NCBI GenBank assembly: GCA_964446235.1
Contig: CAYUNW010000001.1
Span: forward strand, 62,001 to 126,000
Direction of reading: 5' to 3'
Source of the DNA: CAYUNW01 sp964446235
GTDB lineage: Bacteria > Patescibacteriota > Microgenomatia > 2-02-FULL-39-11
DNA length: 64,000 nt
The translations under genes were made by a program, and so were the position numbers. Under the pieces are notes generated by a model. The model was not told where the DNA came from, ran no database searches, and saw only the letters and a list, made by a program, of their open reading frames with translations. Shown here piece after piece: positions 8,557 to 17,744 of the stretch; position 1 is the stretch's first letter, and every line of letters begins with the position of its first letter.

Positions 8557-9024
8557 ATGAAGAAAAATCTGCAATACCTACAAACCATTATTCTATTTTC
8601 CGGAACCATATTTGCCTGGTATACGGTTTATAATGATTTTGCTAGATTTTTAGGAATTTATAAAACCATTTTTCATTTTGAAAATTGTATCGTCCCCAAT
8701 CCATTAACAACACCTTGTTTTTATGGAGCTATTGGTTTTCTTGTAGCTTTTGTCTGGTCGGTTAAAATTTTGAAAATGAAGGAAACAAAAGCGGAGAAGT
8801 GGCAAAAATATTTATTTATTTTTCTGATTACTGGAACAATTTTCGGATGGAGTAATTTCTTATTTGAACTATATAAATTTTACTCCACAAACACCGGACC
8901 GAAAACTTCATGTTCGGGAATACCTACTGATAATCCTTTTTATACACCATGCTTTTACGGATCAGTGCTGTACCTACTATCTTTAATTTCTTCATTTTTT
9001 ACTAATAAATCCTTTTCAAAATAG
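8557..9024 (+). CDS. four-helix membrane protein made of two tandem repeats, unknown function
   Basis: 155 residues with about four transmembrane segments. The two halves (about 10-70 and 87-147) are clearly related. Each has a hydrophobic helix with GTIFxW, a loop with a single Cys (Cys44, Cys119) followed by an NP motif, and then the identical PCFYG (53-57 and 131-135), leading into a second helix. The four Cys and the helix-loop-helix layout recall membrane thiol proteins (DsbB/VKOR), but the known motifs of those families are absent. I do not assign a function. It is preceded by a good promoter. Confidence 0.7.
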   Translation: MKKNLQYLQTIILFSGTIFAWYTVYNDFARFLGIYKTIFHFENCIVPNPLTTPCFYGAIGFLVAFVWSVKILKMKETKAEKWQKYLFIFLITGTIFGWSNFLFELYKFYSTNTGPKTSCSGIPTDNPFYTPCFYGSVLYLLSLISSFFTNKSFSK

Positions 9025-9062
9025 ATTCTTTTGATGTTAGACTACTAATATACAACTGAGTT

Positions 9063-9917
9063 ATGAAATTCCGTTCGTTTATAAATAATCCCGTTATCTT
9101 AGTTACGATATTATTTTTATTTTTCCAGTTACTCATTGCATATCCAAATAATAAAAAACAATTAGTGAATGTTTACAATTCTAACGATTTAATCTATACA
9201 TCCCCAGAATTAAAAAATGAAACTAATCCACAAGATATAACCGGGTTTCCTGTAAAAACAGATATCCCTATAACTACCATCGAGATTACTGAACCATCAC
9301 AAAATCAAAACGAGGATGAAATTTATCAAGTAATTAGAGTGATAGATGGAGATACTATAGAACTGGCAGACGGGAGAAAATTGCGTTATATAGGAATAGA
9401 TGCTCCGGAAACCAACGATCCCAGAAAAAGTATCCAGTGTTTCGGTCGTGAAGCTTATGAGAAAAATCGACAGTTAGTAGAAAACCAATATATCAGGCTG
9501 GAGAAAGATATTAGCGAAGTAGATAAATACGGCAGATTACTAAGATTTGTTTATATTGATAATATCTTCATTAATGATTATCTGGTTAGAGAAGGCTTCG
9601 CTTATGCTTCTACATATCCTCCGGATGTAAAATATCAGAATATTCTTATAGAAGCTCAACGCGAAGCTCAAGAATTTAAACGTGGTTTATGGAACGCATG
9701 TCAGAATGTTCAAGGAATAAATATCACCCAAACAAATTCTCAAGAACAAAACACTTTAAATAACTTTATCTGTAACTGCCAAAAAAGCTGCAGTCAGATC
9801 ACCTCCTGTGATGAAGCGCTATTCCAACTGAATAATTGTGGTTGTATAGCCCGGGACGGCGATCATGACGGCATCGCCTGTGACGGTAAACCCCTTTTTT
9901 GTGAGAAAAATTTATAG
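9063..9917 (+). CDS. secreted or anchored thermonuclease (SNase fold) with excalibur-like tail
   Basis: 284 residues. An N-terminal hydrophobic segment (about 10-27) acts as signal or anchor. The staphylococcal-nuclease domain (about 92-222) has VIRVIDGDTIEL, RYIGIDAPET and the KYGRLLRFVYI region, covering the calcium and catalytic positions. The C-terminus (about 240-284) is Cys-rich and ends in an excalibur-like calcium-binding motif, RDGDHDGIACDG. Such enzymes cut extracellular DNA or RNA; in host-associated bacteria this may feed nucleotide salvage, which is inference. Confidence 0.88.
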   Translation: MKFRSFINNPVILVTILFLFFQLLIAYPNNKKQLVNVYNSNDLIYTSPELKNETNPQDITGFPVKTDIPITTIEITEPSQNQNEDEIYQVIRVIDGDTIELADGRKLRYIGIDAPETNDPRKSIQCFGREAYEKNRQLVENQYIRLEKDISEVDKYGRLLRFVYIDNIFINDYLVREGFAYASTYPPDVKYQNILIEAQREAQEFKRGLWNACQNVQGINITQTNSQEQNTLNNFICNCQKSCSQITSCDEALFQLNNCGCIARDGDHDGIACDGKPLFCEKNL

Positions 9918-10205
9918 ACTGGGCGGTTTAAGGTTTTTGATAGTATCCAGTGACTTAGTAACGTTTTCCAGTTGACCCAACATCGGTGTGATAATTGGTG
10001 ATATGTATCTTATAAAAATCATTGTAGTAACAATCAAAAATACTATATACAAAATTATATTCCCCAAAGCTCTTGAAAAACCTGCCAGGAAATTTTTCCA
10101 AAAAATCTCCATTGCCGAAGCGTCGTAAATTGTTTTGGTAGCGTTAACTATATCCTGTTTTGGATTATTTTGATTTATAAGTTTTTGAATATCAATATCG
10201 GACAT
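9912..10205 (-). CDS. small single-span membrane protein, unknown function
   Basis: 97 residues. A soluble N-terminus of about 35 residues is followed by an amphipathic stretch and a transmembrane segment at about 46-66, then a short tail with a possible coiled coil. No family recognised. It lies 8 bases after the photolyase gene on the same strand, so it is probably co-transcribed, and it overlaps the end of the nuclease gene by 6 bases. Confidence 0.5.
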   Translation of the reverse strand: MSDIDIQKLINQNNPKQDIVNATKTIYDASAMEIFWKNFLAGFSRALGNIILYIVFLIVTTMIFIRYISPIITPMLGQLENVTKSLDTIKNLKPPSL

Positions 10206-10213
10206 TATTTCAA

Positions 10214-11563
10214 TTATACAATTTTGATTATAGAGTTTATATATTTATGTATATCGAATTTTTTTGCGCATCCTGATACGGACATATATCTAACCATTCC
10301 AAATACCGGACGTTCAAACCACGGCCTGTCATGTACCCCACCTATAGACCAAGCTATCCCGGCGTAACCGTTGGGATCCCTGCCGTCAAGGGAATACCTA
10401 TCGTTAAGATAGGTGGCAATATCCATTGCTTCCTCCGGATACTGGGTCCATTCTAATATCTTTTTTGCCCAATACATCCTCATATATCCATGCATTTTAC
10501 CCTTCAATACCATTTCTTTTTGGGCTGCATTCCATAGCTTATCGTGAGTAACTGCATTTTCAAAATCTTGTCTAGAATATTGATACTCCCTTTTGTCATT
10601 CTGATGAAACTTCAAAGAATTTATAGACCATAATGGAAAAGCCGTAAATGAATCGTAATCATCTGTATAATAACAATAGTTATCAGCTAACTCCTTGCGA
10701 ATAATCAGCTCTTCCAAAAAAACTGCTTTTGCTTTTTTTGCAGTCGATAAGCTACTAATTTGCATAGCTATACGCTGAGCGGATATCTGGCCAAAATGAA
10801 GATAAGGGGAAAAATTAGACAAACCGTCAGAATTTGGATCATTTTTATCTTCTGAGTATCTGTCAAGTTTTTTTGAAATGAACTTATGAAATATTTTGAC
10901 TGATTGCGCTTCCCCAGCTTTTAACCAGGATATTTTTTTTACTTTTTCATCTACTTTTATTTGCCCTCTAAGTTTTTGCCAGTCATTTACAGAAATGTGC
11001 CCATTGTAATTTTGTTTACCCAATTTGGGAAATTCCACCAGATATTTATCCAATCTATTCAAAATTTTCGGTCTGATTGTAAAGGCAGCATATTCTCTTT
11101 TTTGCGACACCTGCCAGACAGGTACGATATTATGACTGTCAACCACTGTCATATTACAATAGATTTTGTTTTTGATATCATCAAGCCATAATTTATTTAT
11201 CTTTAAAGGGAATAAATCAGTGACGAGCATTGATGCTTTTTTCAAATTAATAAATTTAGGAATTTCATTTAAAGGATCTCCAACCAAAAAGTGAAAAGGG
11301 ATTTTAAGTTTCGATAAATCCTTTTCTGCTCCCTGTAATCCTTCCAGCATGAAATCCAACATTCTTGCTGTTCCGAAGAATTTATTTAGATTTGGCCGAA
11401 GACAAAAAACTACCTCCACATAAGTTGATCTTTCAGAGGCTTCTTCCAATGCATAAATCAGACTCCAATTATCTTTAACTCTATGCTCTCTTGTCATCCA
11501 ATAAATTATTGGTCCTTGTTTATTTATATTCTTTTTTAATTCCAACGCTCTACCTTTATCCAT
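10214..11563 (-). CDS. phrB: class II CPD photolyase
   Basis: 449 residues. The N-terminal photolyase domain begins with GPIIYWMTREHRVKDNWSL, typical of class II. The C-terminal FAD-binding region has MHGYMRMYWAKKILEW, then YLNDRYSLDGRDPNGYAGI and AWSIGGVHDRPW, all class II signatures. The enzyme uses blue/near-UV light and FADH- to reverse cyclobutane pyrimidine dimers. Length matches the family. Its presence implies at least occasional exposure to light. Confidence 0.93.
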   Translation of the reverse strand: MDKGRALELKKNINKQGPIIYWMTREHRVKDNWSLIYALEEASERSTYVEVVFCLRPNLNKFFGTARMLDFMLEGLQGAEKDLSKLKIPFHFLVGDPLNEIPKFINLKKASMLVTDLFPLKINKLWLDDIKNKIYCNMTVVDSHNIVPVWQVSQKREYAAFTIRPKILNRLDKYLVEFPKLGKQNYNGHISVNDWQKLRGQIKVDEKVKKISWLKAGEAQSVKIFHKFISKKLDRYSEDKNDPNSDGLSNFSPYLHFGQISAQRIAMQISSLSTAKKAKAVFLEELIIRKELADNYCYYTDDYDSFTAFPLWSINSLKFHQNDKREYQYSRQDFENAVTHDKLWNAAQKEMVLKGKMHGYMRMYWAKKILEWTQYPEEAMDIATYLNDRYSLDGRDPNGYAGIAWSIGGVHDRPWFERPVFGMVRYMSVSGCAKKFDIHKYINSIIKIV

Positions 11564-11600
11564 ATTGAGACATAAATTACTTATCTGTATACTAATCCAA

Positions 11601-12029
11601 ATGAGTATTAAATTAAAGAATGGTTCAAAACTTGATTATGACCAGGTGGTCGAAATATTTTTCTCAAACGGTTTTTTGCAGTTTAAAGATAAAAGAGATG
11701 AATATAAAAAATCGATAATAACAGCTTTTTCCAATTCCCAATTCATCGTTAGCGCCTGGGAAGATAAAGAGTTAGTAGGTTTTGCAAGAGTGCTATCCGA
11801 TAAGGAAATATTTGCCACTATTTGGAATCTGATGGTGAAAAAACAATACCAGGGACTGGGTATCGGTAGTAAATTGATACAAAAATGTCTTGAAAAATAT
11901 CCCAATGCCGTTTATTTCCTTTTTGCTTCCAAAGAGACGGAGAAATTTTATGAGAAATTGGGTTTTCAAAAACACTCTTTCGGTATGGCTACACAAATTA
12001 GAAAAGCTGTCTGTTCGATATACACCTGA
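11601..12029 (+). CDS. GNAT-family N-acetyltransferase
   Basis: 142 residues from the ATG at 11601, chosen over an upstream start at 11565 because the domain begins here. The acetyl-CoA loop is QYQGLGIGSKLI and the C-terminal part ends with the usual FYEKLGF motif. The substrate is unknown. It diverges from the photolyase gene across a short intergenic region. Confidence 0.8.
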   Translation: MSIKLKNGSKLDYDQVVEIFFSNGFLQFKDKRDEYKKSIITAFSNSQFIVSAWEDKELVGFARVLSDKEIFATIWNLMVKKQYQGLGIGSKLIQKCLEKYPNAVYFLFASKETEKFYEKLGFQKHSFGMATQIRKAVCSIYT

Positions 12030-12030
12030 A

Positions 12031-12453
12031 TTATTTTGATACTGCGATAACTATTGCCCCTAAAGTCATCAGTGACGTTCCGATAATAATTCCCAAGCTG
12101 ATTTTTTCACGTAAAATCAAACCCGCTAAAATTATTGTGAAAACCAAGCTTAATTTATCTATTGGAGCTACCTGTGAAGCGCTACCGATTTGCAATGCCC
12201 GAAAATAAAAAAGCCAGGAAAGTCCGGTGGCGATTGCTGAAAGAAAAAGAAAAAACAAAGTGTATCCGCTTATCTGGGTAATTTTATTTTGCGTACCTTG
12301 AAATAACACTATTCCCCAAGTAATGACAAGTATGAATGATGTTCTGATGGCTGTAGCCAAATTGGAGTCGATATCTTTTATACCGATTTTTGCCAAAATC
12401 GCGGTAAGAGCGGCAAAAACAGCACTTAATAATGAAAATATCAGCCATTGCAT
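12031..12453 (-). CDS. EamA/DMT-type small membrane transporter (half-size)
   Basis: 140 residues with four to five transmembrane helices, one EamA unit rather than the usual two (ten helices). The N-terminus (LLSAVFAALTAILAKIGI) and the C-terminal half with REKISLGIIIGTSLMTLG match single-domain DMT transporters, which probably dimerise. Substrate unknown. It converges with the GNAT gene. Confidence 0.75.
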   Translation of the reverse strand: MQWLIFSLLSAVFAALTAILAKIGIKDIDSNLATAIRTSFILVITWGIVLFQGTQNKITQISGYTLFFLFLSAIATGLSWLFYFRALQIGSASQVAPIDKLSLVFTIILAGLILREKISLGIIIGTSLMTLGAIVIAVSK

Positions 12454-12518
12454 ACTACAAAACTATTTTAACAAAATATCAGAGAAATTTCGCTGTTTAG
12501 ATTAGAATATATATTAGT

Positions 12519-13568
12519 ATGAAAAAATTAAAATATTTGCTGATTTTTTTATTAATATTTCTTACAGTTATTATAAGTATAGGAATTAAAAAAATATCCA
12601 AAGAGAAGAAAAAAATCCAAGAAATAAAAATTGAGGTAAGAAAAGAGAAACCTGTATTAAAAAATTTGAACATTCAAGATTTTTTCGACAATCAAATCCC
12701 TAACGAAAAAGCTATGATAACAATGATCGTTACCGGAGATGTGATACCTGCCAGAAGCGTAAATATGCAAAGTGTCAAAAAAAATAACTTCCTTTGGCCT
12801 TATGAACAAATTGGAACTTTTTTGTCTTCATCAGATATTACTTTTATAAACCTGGAGTCACCAATAGTTAAAAATTGTCCTCCAACCGATGAAGGAATGA
12901 TATTTTGTTCTGATGAAAAATCCATAGAAGGATTGCTTTTTGCCGGGGTGGATATTGCTAGCCTTGCTAACAATCATATCGCAAATTACGGTTACGAAGG
13001 TATTGATAATACACTCAATCTACTCAACGGAAAAAGCATCAAACATTGCGGTGTCGATAACAGTGACTCGATAATCTCAATAAAAGGTGTAAATTTGGGC
13101 TTTTCTTGTTTTAACCAAATCGGTAATTGGCAGCATGTCAGCCATGCAGAAGAAGCAAATATCACCCAGGTCTTGCAGAATCTTGAAAAAACATCAGATT
13201 TACAGATATTGATGTTCCATTGGGGCGAAGAATATACCAGTCAACCAACAGACAGACAAAAACAACTGGCTTATTTTGCTATAGACAATGGAGCGGACTT
13301 GATAATCGGTAATCATCCTCATTGGATACAGCCGTTGGAAATTTACAAAAACAAACTTATTTTATATGCATTGGGTAATTTCATATTCGACCAGATGTGG
13401 AGTGAAGAAACCAAAGAAGGTATTGTTACAAAAATATATTTAGATAAAAATCAAATACATGATATCGAGCTATTCCCTATATATATAGAAAATTACGGTC
13501 AAGTCAATTTTGCAAATGAAGAAAAATCACAAAAAATACTCAATGCCTTGAAAAAAATTTCTTCTTAA
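12519..13568 (+). CDS. CapA-family (PGA_cap) metallophosphatase-like protein, membrane anchored
   Basis: 349 residues. An N-terminal hydrophobic segment (about 4-24) anchors or exports the protein. The calcineurin-like PGA_cap domain follows: VTGDVIPARS, FINLESPIV, LANNHIANYG, then HWGEEY and IIGNHPHW, which supply the metal-binding Asp/Asn/His set. CapA proteins take part in making poly-gamma-glutamate or related surface polymers, but many homologues have unknown roles. No capB/capC neighbours are present. Confidence 0.85.
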   Translation: MKKLKYLLIFLLIFLTVIISIGIKKISKEKKKIQEIKIEVRKEKPVLKNLNIQDFFDNQIPNEKAMITMIVTGDVIPARSVNMQSVKKNNFLWPYEQIGTFLSSSDITFINLESPIVKNCPPTDEGMIFCSDEKSIEGLLFAGVDIASLANNHIANYGYEGIDNTLNLLNGKSIKHCGVDNSDSIISIKGVNLGFSCFNQIGNWQHVSHAEEANITQVLQNLEKTSDLQILMFHWGEEYTSQPTDRQKQLAYFAIDNGADLIIGNHPHWIQPLEIYKNKLILYALGNFIFDQMWSEETKEGIVTKIYLDKNQIHDIELFPIYIENYGQVNFANEEKSQKILNALKKISS

Positions 13569-13581
13569 AATTTCCAGAAAG

Positions 13582-13860
13582 TTATTTCTTAGTCGATTTC
13601 TTCTTAGTCGAGGTTTTTTTCATTGTTTTCTGCTCTGGTTTATCGGAAAATTCTTCATCAATTTCACCATCTAGTTCTTCGTCAGGAGTCATCAAGATAG
13701 AAAATAAAATAAACCCGGCAAATACAGGCATTATCAAAGTAAATCTGGTCACTTCGTCTTTTACAAAAATCAATACACCTACAGCCAATAAAATAGAAAC
13801 AAGGGCTGCCCAAACTATCGCTTTATTGTTTTTATATACATTACTCCACCACTTTTGCAT
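13582..13860 (-). CDS. small two-span membrane protein with Lys-rich tail
   Basis: 92 residues. Two transmembrane segments (about 14-33 and 40-57) are followed by an acidic stretch and a very basic C-terminus ending in repeated Lys/Ser/Thr. The start has a clear AAGGAG ribosome-binding site. No family recognised; basic tails of this kind often contact nucleic acid or acidic lipid, which is a guess. Confidence 0.6.
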   Translation of the reverse strand: MQKWWSNVYKNNKAIVWAALVSILLAVGVLIFVKDEVTRFTLIMPVFAGFILFSILMTPDEELDGEIDEEFSDKPEQKTMKKTSTKKKSTKK

Positions 13861-13951
13861 ATTTATCTCCTTATAATAATCAATATTATACTATCCATAT
13901 CCTAAAGAAAGAGAGTATAATTGTCAAGATTATCAATTTTTAAGTTTATTT

Positions 13952-14821
13952 ATGAAAGCAGGTATAGTAGCTATCATTGGCAGACCTAACGGAGGAAAAT
14001 CAACTTTACTCAATAACATTATCGGCCAGAAGGTCAGTATCACCTCACCAAAACCTCAAACCACAAGATTTCCGGTTTATGCATTGTATGAAGATGAAAG
14101 AGGCCAAATAGTTTTCATAGACACTCCTGGAGTATTTGCAAAATCTGAAGATTTGTTATCCAAAATAATTAACCCATTAGCAGAAAAATCTCTCAAGGAA
14201 AATATTGATGTAGTAATCTACGTAACTGACCCTACCAGACCAAGAGATATCGAAGACAATAAATCTCTGGGAATCGTCAGAAAATTCAAACTACCGAAAA
14301 TTCTAGTTTATAATAAATCAGACATCAAACATCCGTCATATTTACCCCACTATAAATTCTTGGAAGTAGAATTTGAAAAATCACTTCATATATCAGCATT
14401 ACAACATTCAAATATAAATTTATTGCTAGACAGCATTTTTGATTATCTACCGGAAAGGAAAAAACCTTTATACGAAAATAAAGGTCCTAGTCCGCTTATA
14501 AATTTTGATAGTAAAGCGTTTATTGCAGAAATTATCCGGGAAAAAACATTTTTGTTTCTCAGAAAAGAATTACCTTATAGTCTAACATCTATTGTCGACG
14601 AAATTACCGAAAGAAACGAAAAATTACTTATCATAAACGCCAAGATAATCACTAATAACGACAGATATAAAAAAATGATAATCGGTGAAAAAGGACGCAT
14701 GATTAAAGAGATCGGATCTGCTGCCAGAAAGGAACTGGAAGTTGCTACTAATAAAAAAGTATATCTGGATATAACGGTGGAAGTGGATACACATTGGATG
14801 GAAAAATATTTAAAATACTAA
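13952..14821 (+). CDS. era: GTPase Era
   Basis: 289 residues. G1 is GRPNGGKSTLL, G3 DTPG, G4 NKSD; switch region TTRFPVYALY is present. The C-terminal KH domain (about 200-280) has the GEKGRMIKEIG motif and the typical Era ending DTHWMEKY. Era binds the 3' end of 16S rRNA and supports 30S assembly. An exact TATAAT lies at 13916-13921. Confidence 0.95.
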   Translation: MKAGIVAIIGRPNGGKSTLLNNIIGQKVSITSPKPQTTRFPVYALYEDERGQIVFIDTPGVFAKSEDLLSKIINPLAEKSLKENIDVVIYVTDPTRPRDIEDNKSLGIVRKFKLPKILVYNKSDIKHPSYLPHYKFLEVEFEKSLHISALQHSNINLLLDSIFDYLPERKKPLYENKGPSPLINFDSKAFIAEIIREKTFLFLRKELPYSLTSIVDEITERNEKLLIINAKIITNNDRYKKMIIGEKGRMIKEIGSAARKELEVATNKKVYLDITVEVDTHWMEKYLKY

Positions 14822-14824
14822 AAC

Positions 14825-16186
14825 TTAGGAGAGTTCTGAAACAAATTTAGAAACAACTTTCCAAAACTGCAATACTCCATCATCTCCTAATTCGTTTTTT
14901 GACTTAAAGTTATTGTATGTATTATTCCTGAAATTCACCATTTGAAAAAAAACGTTTTCTTTCAAACACCAATTGATAAAACGAGCGGATTCTTGTGCAT
15001 TATCGGGAATTCTTAAAGCTCTGTATTGAAGTAATTTATGAAATAACTGGGGATAATGTTTTTGTAGATTTGTGGTATATTTTTGGCTTAATTTTATCAA
15101 TAAATTATTTTCGGAATTCGACGGAATTAAACCGTGTTTCTGCATAAAATTCAGATTATCCCATTCCTGTCTCCCCACAGGTTTTGAAAATAGTAAAACT
15201 GAACCACCTTTTTTCAATGGATCTATAAGTACTTTAAACGCTTGTTCACTGGGCTTGGTAATTTCCAAAGAAATCAAATGTCGCTTATATACTCTTTCGT
15301 AATTTATGACTACTTCTCTATCGTGAAAATAGGCGTGTGTATGAATATAATTTTCAAGAGATATATCAGATAAAAATGGCCGAGTATGGGATGATATTTT
15401 AGATATAAGATGAAATTTGAATCTGTTATTATAATAATGCAATGTTCTAATCAGAACTGTAAAATATTCCAATCCTACTGCAGCACCGGATATCGGAATA
15501 GCAATGTTGATGGTTTTTTCACTATCATATGTAAGTTGTTCAACTCTATTGATATATTCACCGTGACTCAATGCTTTTGTCAAGTTGATATTAACAGGAT
15601 AAGGTATTACGCTAAAATTTACATCAGGCAAACCTTCTTTTCTGGCATATTGCTTCAAAAGATTCTTTGTTTCATGACTAGGTACGAAAATTAAATCAGA
15701 CTTCGGTACATACCACATACATTGAGGACTGTCATCTGTAACTTGTACAAAAAGAAATACCCGTATATTTTTATCTTTTTCGATTCTTTCTTTTATTGTG
15801 GTTAGCATATGGGCTAAGGCAAAATGTGTTGCTACAAAAACCACTGTCTTAGGTAAAATAATTCTCTGGTCTAATATTTTGATGATATCTTGATATAGAT
15901 TTTGCGAATGTGTCTGCAAAAAACGCCTGTAGTAACGTGAGAATATCAATTCCGGCAGACCATGCTGAAACCATTCCATCAATCCACGTGTAATAGGATG
16001 AATACTGGTAAATCTGTGTAAATAGGATATTGAATTATCTTTAATACCTAAAACATATGATGAAACGCTTGTTGGAAGAGACTGGAAAAGAGCTTCGGTA
16101 ACTCTTAAATGCCCAAGACCTGCAGGACTTGATGCAAAAACTACAATAGTTGATTTATCATTTAAGACACTGTGATTTTTGTTCAC
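14825..16186 (-). CDS. MGDG-synthase/MurG-like glycosyltransferase (GT28-like)
   Basis: 453 residues, soluble GT-B-like layout. The N-terminus has ASSPAGLGHLRVTEAL, similar to the Gly-rich loop of MGDG synthase and MurG. A central FVPSHETKNLL segment resembles the linker that follows the N-terminal domain, and the C-terminal half has a GGSVLLFSKPVGRQEWDN stretch in the donor-binding place. Acceptor and donor are unknown; lipid glycosylation is an inference. It converges with era (4-base gap). Confidence 0.55.
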   Translation of the reverse strand: MNKNHSVLNDKSTIVVFASSPAGLGHLRVTEALFQSLPTSVSSYVLGIKDNSISYLHRFTSIHPITRGLMEWFQHGLPELIFSRYYRRFLQTHSQNLYQDIIKILDQRIILPKTVVFVATHFALAHMLTTIKERIEKDKNIRVFLFVQVTDDSPQCMWYVPKSDLIFVPSHETKNLLKQYARKEGLPDVNFSVIPYPVNINLTKALSHGEYINRVEQLTYDSEKTINIAIPISGAAVGLEYFTVLIRTLHYYNNRFKFHLISKISSHTRPFLSDISLENYIHTHAYFHDREVVINYERVYKRHLISLEITKPSEQAFKVLIDPLKKGGSVLLFSKPVGRQEWDNLNFMQKHGLIPSNSENNLLIKLSQKYTTNLQKHYPQLFHKLLQYRALRIPDNAQESARFINWCLKENVFFQMVNFRNNTYNNFKSKNELGDDGVLQFWKVVSKFVSELS

Positions 16187-16231
16187 AACTCAAGTTTAGG
16201 ATAAGAATTCAATCTTCGCAAGCAAAAAATA

Positions 16232-16822
16232 TTACCTGTAAGTGTTTAAAAAAAATTTTAGTTGTTTAAAAGCCTCTGTTCTGTGACTATATTTGTTTTT
16301 CTCTTCAACTGAAGCCTGTGCATTTGTTTTACCTAATTTATTATTAAAAAATATCGGGTCATAGCCGAAACCTTTTTTTCCTATGGGTTTTGTGGTTATG
16401 TATCCATCGCTTTCACCTCTAAATGAATAAAATCTGGATAGCAAAGGATCATAAAGACCAGCTACGCATATAAATTTTGCACGTCTTTTACTACTAGGAA
16501 TACCGTGCATGACATTTAATATTTTTAAATATCTATCTTGATCAGTGCCCTTTACAAATCTAGCCGAATAAATCCCAGGCTTGCCTTGAAGATAATCAAT
16601 TTCTAATCCGGAATCTTCTGAAATCGTCAAATAATTAGACTTTTCTGCATATTTTCGGGCTTTCAAAAGTGCATTTTCCTCATAAGTATTACCACTCTCT
16701 TCGATAATTATATTCAGGTTTAATTCATCCCCCGATAAAATCTTATAATTTATACCTTTTAAAATTTCTTTGATTTCTTTTTTCTTATTCTTATTATTAG
16801 TTGCCAACAATATTTTCTCCAT
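16232..16822 (-). CDS. rdgB: RdgB/HAM1 non-canonical purine NTP pyrophosphatase
   Basis: 196 residues. Signature motifs are LATNNKNKKKEI at the N-terminus, SEDSGLEID, PGIYSARF and GKKGFGYDPIF. The enzyme hydrolyses dITP, dXTP and ITP to monophosphates and so keeps deaminated purines out of DNA and RNA. Length is normal. It lies 3 bases downstream of the tRNA-binding protein gene. Confidence 0.93.
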   Translation of the reverse strand: MEKILLATNNKNKKKEIKEILKGINYKILSGDELNLNIIIEESGNTYEENALLKARKYAEKSNYLTISEDSGLEIDYLQGKPGIYSARFVKGTDQDRYLKILNVMHGIPSSKRRAKFICVAGLYDPLLSRFYSFRGESDGYITTKPIGKKGFGYDPIFFNNKLGKTNAQASVEEKNKYSHRTEAFKQLKFFLNTYR

Positions 16823-16825
16823 AAT

Positions 16826-17188
16826 CTATCCTGCTTGAACACCGTCTGGAACTGTCTTTTCAGAAATAGCTAAAACAGGAGCAATACCGTCGTTATATCC
16901 AATATCAAAAAGCATACCTTCTGAATCCTCCCCCATAATTTTTCTTGTTTTAAGATTAACAATAAACAACGCTTGCATTCCTTCAATTTCTTGAGGATTA
17001 TCTCTTTCCTTTTTCAAACCAACTATAATTTTTCTTTGAAAATCACCGAAATTTACATTTAACTTAACTAGTTTATCTGAATTTTCAATATCTTCAATTT
17101 TTATTATGGTACCGACTCTAATATCGATTTTTTCCAAGTCAGAAATATTTATTGAAGGTTTAACGACTTTTGTTCTTAAGTCGCTCAT
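16826..17188 (-). CDS. stand-alone tRNA-binding OB-fold protein (MetG C-terminal/CsaA/Trbp111 type)
   Basis: 120 residues: one OB fold with the family signature DLEKIDIRVGTI, a central HSDKL-like ENSDKLVKLNV and NLKTRKIMGEDSEGM, as in the C-terminal domain of methionyl-tRNA synthetase. Such proteins bind the tRNA elbow and may act as a separate MetRS appendage. metG is not in the window, so the partner is unknown. Confidence 0.88.
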   Translation of the reverse strand: MSDLRTKVVKPSINISDLEKIDIRVGTIIKIEDIENSDKLVKLNVNFGDFQRKIIVGLKKERDNPQEIEGMQALFIVNLKTRKIMGEDSEGMLFDIGYNDGIAPVLAISEKTVPDGVQAG

Positions 17189-17209
17189 CTAACTTCTAAC
17201 TTATATTTA

Positions 17210-17734
17210 TTAGATAATTTGATTATTGATAAAAATTAATAATGCAGAAAAAACTAACATTATTTCTACAATAACAAATATTTTCGATGATAAATACAAA
17301 GCAGTAACATTCCCCAAACTATGATAATAACCATTTTTTAACCAGTATTCTCTCCTTTTATCAAAAGGATAAAACCAAAAGATTTGTGGAATCATATTTT
17401 CTTTTTTAAATCCGATCTTATATAAAATATGTCCTAAATCGTCTAAAAAAAAGTGGAAAAGCAAGCTTAAAAATCCCAAAAATAGCACCACTGGTCTAAA
17501 AAAGTTTTGGAAAATAAAATAAATGAATGTAAAAAGAATCATTGCAAAAATCGGAGTATGAGACGGAAGCAGATGATGATTATATCTTCCGTTTTTTAAA
17601 GGAAGTAAATAATCCAAATCTATAATCATACCGCAAAAAATTACGAAAATTGTTTCTATAAAAGTCAGTTCATCTCCCCAAAAGGACGGAAATTGAGAAA
17701 TTAAATAAGAAGCAGGTAAGTGACCAATAACCAT
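17210..17734 (-). CDS. YdjM/DUF457-like membrane-bound metal-dependent hydrolase family protein
   Basis: 174 residues with about four membrane segments. Conserved polar residues sit at helix ends in the pattern of the family: GMIIDLDYL, NHHLLPSHTP and a second histidine region LLFHFFLDDLGH. These could bind metal. The family is poorly characterised in most bacteria. It sits between gltX and the tRNA-binding gene on the same strand. Confidence 0.7.
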   Translation of the reverse strand: MVIGHLPASYLISQFPSFWGDELTFIETIFVIFCGMIIDLDYLLPLKNGRYNHHLLPSHTPIFAMILFTFIYFIFQNFFRPVVLFLGFLSLLFHFFLDDLGHILYKIGFKKENMIPQIFWFYPFDKRREYWLKNGYYHSLGNVTALYLSSKIFVIVEIMLVFSALLIFINNQII

Positions 17735-17744
17735 AAGTGATATA

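Noticed and set aside
8388..8609. 73-residue minus-strand open frame
   Set aside because: It overlaps the tRNA-Gln gene and the promoter of the next gene and has no homologous look.
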